From NCBI RefSeq assembly GCF_022539665.2, contig NC_081334.1, forward strand, positions 434,001 to 498,000: a DNA stretch of 64,000 nucleotides, read 5' to 3'. This document shows, piece by piece, positions 63,396 through 64,000 of this stretch. Numbering within the stretch: position 1 is the first letter of the stretch; each line of letters opens with the position of its first letter. The notes under the pieces are model-generated. The model did no database searches, was not told where the DNA came from, and was given only the letters and a program-made list of their open reading frames with translations. The stretch is from Daphnia carinata (taxonomy: Eukaryota > Arthropoda > Branchiopoda > Diplostraca > Daphniidae). The position numbers and the translations under genes were made by a program.

Positions 63396-64000
63396 CTGTT
63401 TTACATAAATTTCAGTGCCCGGGTGGAATTAAATTTACAAAAAGAAAAAAAAAAAAAAAAAGAAAAACCAACAGAAGCAACAAAAAAAAAAAAAAAAAAC
63501 GAAATGGGGTTACACACAAACACCCTGGTCCGGTATTTTTTTCTTTTTCTCTTAAATTTTGTTTTTGTTTTAGTTTTTTTTTTTTTTTTTTTTTTTTTTT
63601 GCTTTGTACTGCGTGTGATTGGGGATATTGTACGTGTGTGTATGTGTATGTCTTTCGTGAGTTGAAATGGAGATCATGGAGGGGAGGCATTTCTTTGTTC
63701 TAAAAAAAAAAAAACTATGACTATCGAAATTGCTTTTGATTAAGACTGGCGCTTCTATCCCGTCATGTCCCGACATTCCTACATTGCAATGGCTGCATCG
63801 TGAAAAAAACAAAAAACAAGATGTCGACAGAAAAAAACAAACAAAGAGAATCCTTATTAACAAACTGCACTCGTTGGGGCAGTCTGAAGCCAATTAAAGG
63901 AACAGAGAGGGGAGGGAGAAAAGGTGTGCGTCACGTGTCAAAAGCAACATGCAGCAGCCTCGAAGCCAATTCGAATGATACCCAAAAATATCCTTCAAAA
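63396..64000. other. Ankyrin intron running off the right edge
   Basis: Long A and T runs and a short TG repeat near 63630-63650. No exon is recognised. The preceding exons lie outside the window. Confidence 0.6.

Overview
The window is eukaryotic genomic DNA, most likely from a Daphnia-type branchiopod crustacean. Introns are about 60 nt with GT/AG ends, a C1q-like gene of the lineage-expanded cladoceran type is present, an arthropod ankyrin gene occupies the right side, and copia, Ty3/gypsy and TIR elements are densely nested. The species assignment is inference.

Left (1-6.9 kb): AT-rich intergenic DNA; a degenerate SLU7 splicing-factor copy (minus) with an in-frame TGA and a compact foldback repeat; a damaged C1q-like gene (minus); and the 3' end of a kinase-ankyrin-repeat gene (minus).

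Middle (6.874-40.641 kb): a 33.8-kb nest of transposons inside that kinase-ankyrin gene, whose 5' part resumes at 40.642 kb. Target duplications define every layer. Element A (Ty3/gypsy, TSD AAAAG) holds two insertions. The first is element B (9804-26754, env-bearing Ty3/gypsy, TSD CTAT), itself cut by copia element C (15602-20861, TSD TGTAT, LTRs identical by eye). The second is copia element D (27725-39664, TSD GACGC), whose 5' LTR is split by element E (27786-35339, long inverted termini, TSD GTTGGTAC). E contains a small minus-strand LTR element F (28448-31051, TSD CTAC) and intron-containing fragments of two host genes, an AIF-like oxidoreductase and GABA transaminase. B carries gag, pol and env, a 343-codon reading frame overprinted on gag, and an extra 22.7-kb ORF with its own TATA box. 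C has a 62-nt intron-like interruption in gag.

Right (42-64 kb): mostly non-coding DNA to 45.8 kb, then the 3' two-thirds of an ankyrin gene on the minus strand. ZU5, UPA and death-domain exons lie at 63.4-60.4 kb. After them comes a long tail of small phase 1-1 exons and very large acidic exons (588, 1959 and about 5546 nt, plus a separate about 1.6-kb exon with its own Met). The ankyrin-repeat exons lie beyond the right edge.

Several reading-frame breaks fall on homopolymer runs, so some pseudogene calls may reflect consensus errors rather than biology. All coordinates and splice sites were read by eye and no search was run.
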